From assembly GCA_947000775.1 (NCBI GenBank), contig CAMQGK010000637.1, positions 21,351,001-21,415,000 on the forward strand: 64,000 bases of DNA. The letters run 5' to 3'. A model generated the notes under the pieces. That model was not told the DNA's origin and made no database searches. It saw nothing but the letters and a program-made list of their open reading frames with translations. Positions 61,046-64,000 of this stretch are shown piece by piece; within the stretch, counting starts at the first letter, position 1, and the number at the start of each line of letters is the position of its first letter. This DNA is from Pterois miles (taxonomy: Eukaryota; Chordata; Actinopteri; Perciformes; Scorpaenidae). The position numbers were made by a program, and so were the translations under genes.

Positions 61046-62907
61046 CAAACAATGAGGTGGTTTCTACCTCACCAGCAGTTCTGTTTGTAGCCTATAGCTA
61101 AAACTACTAAAACTATTAAAAACTAAATACTAAAACTACAATCTGCAGTTGGATTGCATGGTTACTTTCAGCCAGGATGCATCCACAGCCAGGCTCCATC
61201 TGCATATTGACAGACATGCCAAAGTTGAAAGTCAGTCAAAAGGAACCCTTAAGATAAGGAACATACTCTCCATGTTGCATCACTGGCAGTGTACACAGCT
61301 AATCATTCACAGAGACTTTATCTCTAGATGACCACTTCACATCCAGCTTAGCCATCAAAACCCTGTCTAGCTGTCTTCGCTCTCTGTTGTTTATCTTGCA
61401 TGAGTTGTGTTGATAGCATTTATGGGAGCTGACAGTTTTTGGTTGGGGCTTGCCGCCGCGCCTAATGGCCTACTACTGTATGATTGATGGAAAGCTGGCG
61501 GAAAAAGTCGGCCATGTCTGAAGTTTCATCTCCCTTTCCTATCTCTCTCTTCAGGCTCACCCTTTATGCAGCATTAACTCGACTCTGACCAAGGTTGATG
61601 GATCAAAAACAGCAGTGGATGAACATTTTATTTGCTTTAACGAACTGCACTTATCAGTGTTTGACAGTTGTCATTATGCACAGATCAGATGAGCCCTCAT
61701 TGTGCAGACTTGATGCAGGTTCTTAGCATGATCCGAGGAAGAGAAAGAAGCAAGTATCTTTCTTCACATGCTTTTTCCTCTTTATATTTTCTTTTTCTCT
61801 CTTAGACTGAGGTCAGACAAATCAGTCTCGACAAGTGCAGCTGAGACTACAACAATTGCTCTTGAGAAAATGCCCGTCATGCTGTGAAGCTGTGCACACG
61901 AGACAACAAGGGGAACACAAAGAGAAAGATGTGAGATCACATAGTACCTTTTGTCATTCTATAACACTCTCTCATCTGCACAGAGCAGCTCAATATAATT
62001 ACAAACTCATTGTACAATTATTTCTTGCTCAATGGTGCAGAAACTAATGTGTACACAGTGCATTGCTATTTTGATATCATTATGAGGAAAACATTAGGAA
62101 ACAATTTAGCTTGAGACTTATTTCTCTTCATTTAGAACTGCATATATGCAGAATGATCCAGGTATATCTTATTCCAGTTTATTTATACCAACAGTCTGGG
62201 ACAAAACATCTTTCCTTTCATTTTGCAAGTCTGAATTGCATTAGATTAATAAATCTTTCTGACTGTTAACTGTAGGATTATGACCTTTGGGTTTATGAAA
62301 TAGCTAAAACAGGAACGATACCCGCTTGGCCTGTTTACCAACAACTGCAGCAGCAGCAGCAACAGCAGTGGTCGTGACACAAATCTAATGGAGGCAATTA
62401 AGCTGCTTAAGCTTCTTCTCAGAGTCATTCAGGGTTACTGACAATCCCCGATGCCCATCACAAATAAATGGCCACGGATCAAATCATAGAAGAAGGAAAA
62501 AAAAAAAAAAAAGACACTGGTTATAGTACTTAAAGTTTTCCTCAGCATCAAAGTAATACAGTAATAGCTGTCCTACTTTGAATGTGACATTCAGATATTT
62601 TTGCTTTCATTTAGCAGTGTAATTGTTTTGCAGGAACACATTAGTTGTTACCAATTAATACTGGGGAGGCGTAGATATTTTAAATATATGTCATGTTTCA
62701 AGAGGGTATGATTTGTATTGTTTCAAATATTGTTTGTAATTAAAACCTGTGCCACTGGTAAACAATCACTACTGGGGTCAGTTGTATTAAAGCTATAGTT
62801 ATCAGTGAATAGTGAATAAGCCTGAAATTCATTTGAGCAGTTATCACCGATGGCATATTGTGAATTTCACTTTAAAGGGGTAATCTAGGTCCATCACTCT
62901 TCCTTCA
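61046..62907. other. Upstream intergenic DNA, low-complexity features only
   Basis: A TAAAACTACTAAAACTATT tandem lies at 61098-61138, a (CAG)5 tract at 62347-62361 and an A16 run at 62497-62512. No exon was recognised. Confidence 0.45.
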
Positions 62908-63358
62908 GTTAAAGAGGACCACTGTGCTCATTTTCAGGTTCATACATGTATTTTGGGTTTCGACTTCAACGTGTTAATATGTTTTAATGTTCAAAAAACA
63001 CTTTACTCATGCTGGCTGTGCTGCAGCACCTTTTTTCACCCTCCGTCTGAAATGCTCCCGAAAAGCCCGGTCTGCTCTGATTGGTCAGCTTGCCCACTCT
63101 GTTGTGATTGGTCTCTAACTAGCTTTGTTTGAGGGTGTGGCAAACTAACCGTTATGCAACTGTGCTAGTTGGTGACACCACCACATTACGGAAGAAACGG
63201 TGGGACTTCAAGCGAGGCGTTTCAGGCAGTTCAAGAGCAGTGTTTCTGTGGGGGAGAGGGCTTTGTAACTTTGCAAACCTTTGACATCCACAAAAAACAA
63301 CTACAGAACACACTAAAGGAAAGGAAAAAGCACAAAAGCATAATAGGCCTCTTTTAAC
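62908..63358. mobile_element. GTTAAAGAGG TIR element, 451 bp, non-autonomous
   Basis: The left end is GTTAAAGAGGACC and the right end GGCCTCTTTTAAC, inverted repeats with one inserted base. The interior includes CTCATTTTCAGGTTCATACATGTATTTTGGGTTTC, TCTGCTCTGATTGGTCAGC and CACAAAAGCATAATAGGCC, familiar from abundant teleost elements. No transposase frame. Confidence 0.7.
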
Positions 63359-64000
63359 ATAACCAGAGGATGTTGTTGTGGACACATTAAAGAAAATTAT
63401 GGTCCTTATTGTTTGCTGAGCTAAAACGGTTTGGCAGTGAGATTAAATGAAATATACATAATTCATTCATAATGTCATTTATCTACTTTTTACATTTTAT
63501 TACCACAGTCGTTCTCAAAGAGCAAGCCAAGTAAACACAGGCCAACTCATCTCCGCCATGACAGCAAAAATAATGAGTCCAATGCAGTGCCAAATTACAC
63601 TGATGTATGCGGGAGACGCGTTCTGATTCAGATGCAGAGGCGACAGTGACAGGAAGAAAGGAGGAACCACACAAGATGAGCTAGTAGTCCATCCAGAAAC
63701 TCCACCCTTACCTTCACTACCTGCAACATGGAAAGAAACGGCCTTCCCTGCGGATTCCCTGCGGCCACTCACCTTGGTTGGATCATCTGCCATCTATCAT
63801 TGGAGTCCCACCATCACCACACTGCTCTACGTCTGAGAACACACACAAAAGACTTACAGTCAGTACAAAGTTGGTGGATTTCAAAATGTTTACTTGGATG
63901 GACAGGTACATTCAAACATCTGTCTGACTTTGGGAAGTGACAGCATTGTCCACTTACCCTTCTTTGGTATAGGAAGAAGTAGGCTGTTCACAGAGGCCCC
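63359..64000. other. Upstream intergenic DNA, no features recognised
   Basis: Short overlapping frames without domains. The end of the window shows no sign of a neighbouring gene. Confidence 0.45.

Overview
This is vertebrate nuclear DNA, most likely from a teleost fish and probably a percomorph. It is AT-rich and almost gene-free. It is full of short non-autonomous DNA transposons, tRNA-derived SINEs and (CA)n/(TA)n microsatellites of the kinds common in teleost genomes. No prokaryotic, plasmid or viral organisation is visible. The species cannot be told from the sequence.

The one gene piece I can support is the first coding exon of lrp1b (LDL receptor-related protein 1B) on the minus strand at 48002-48092. 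It starts MSEFFLLAFLALFSGLF, encodes a signal peptide, and ends in a consensus GTAAGA splice donor. It closely resembles the human LRP1B start as I recall it (MSEFLLALLTLSGLLP). The exon lies in a CpG-rich island at about 47930-48540, which should hold the 5' leader and core promoter. Everything below 48001 is then intron 1. I found no LDL-receptor class A exon there, so intron 1 would exceed 48 kb. Everything above about 48540 is upstream intergenic DNA.

Layout: 1-48001 is intron 1. It holds four copies of a TIR element starting GGGCYGTCAA, several other MITE-like elements, SINEs of two tRNA-derived families, a LINE 3' end, telomere-like (CCTAAC)n DNA, three long (TA)n tracts and a nested transposon stack at about 32.7-34.6 kb. 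47930-48540 is promoter plus exon 1. 48541-64000 is upstream DNA with a piggyBac-like element bounded by TTAA, a 650-bp fold-back MITE, a second CpG-rich block at about 53.6-54.4 kb, a SINE inserted into another MITE (59.3-60.1 kb), a further nested insertion (60.3-61.05 kb) and a TIR element at 62.9-63.4 kb.

No cluster of cooperating genes and no evidence of an undescribed molecular system was found. The points of most interest are the promoter with its open in-frame leader, the two CpG-rich patches away from it, the nested transposon stacks, and several exact inverted repeats. Repeat family resemblances rest on my memory of common teleost repeats plus comparison of copies within the window. 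No database search was run.
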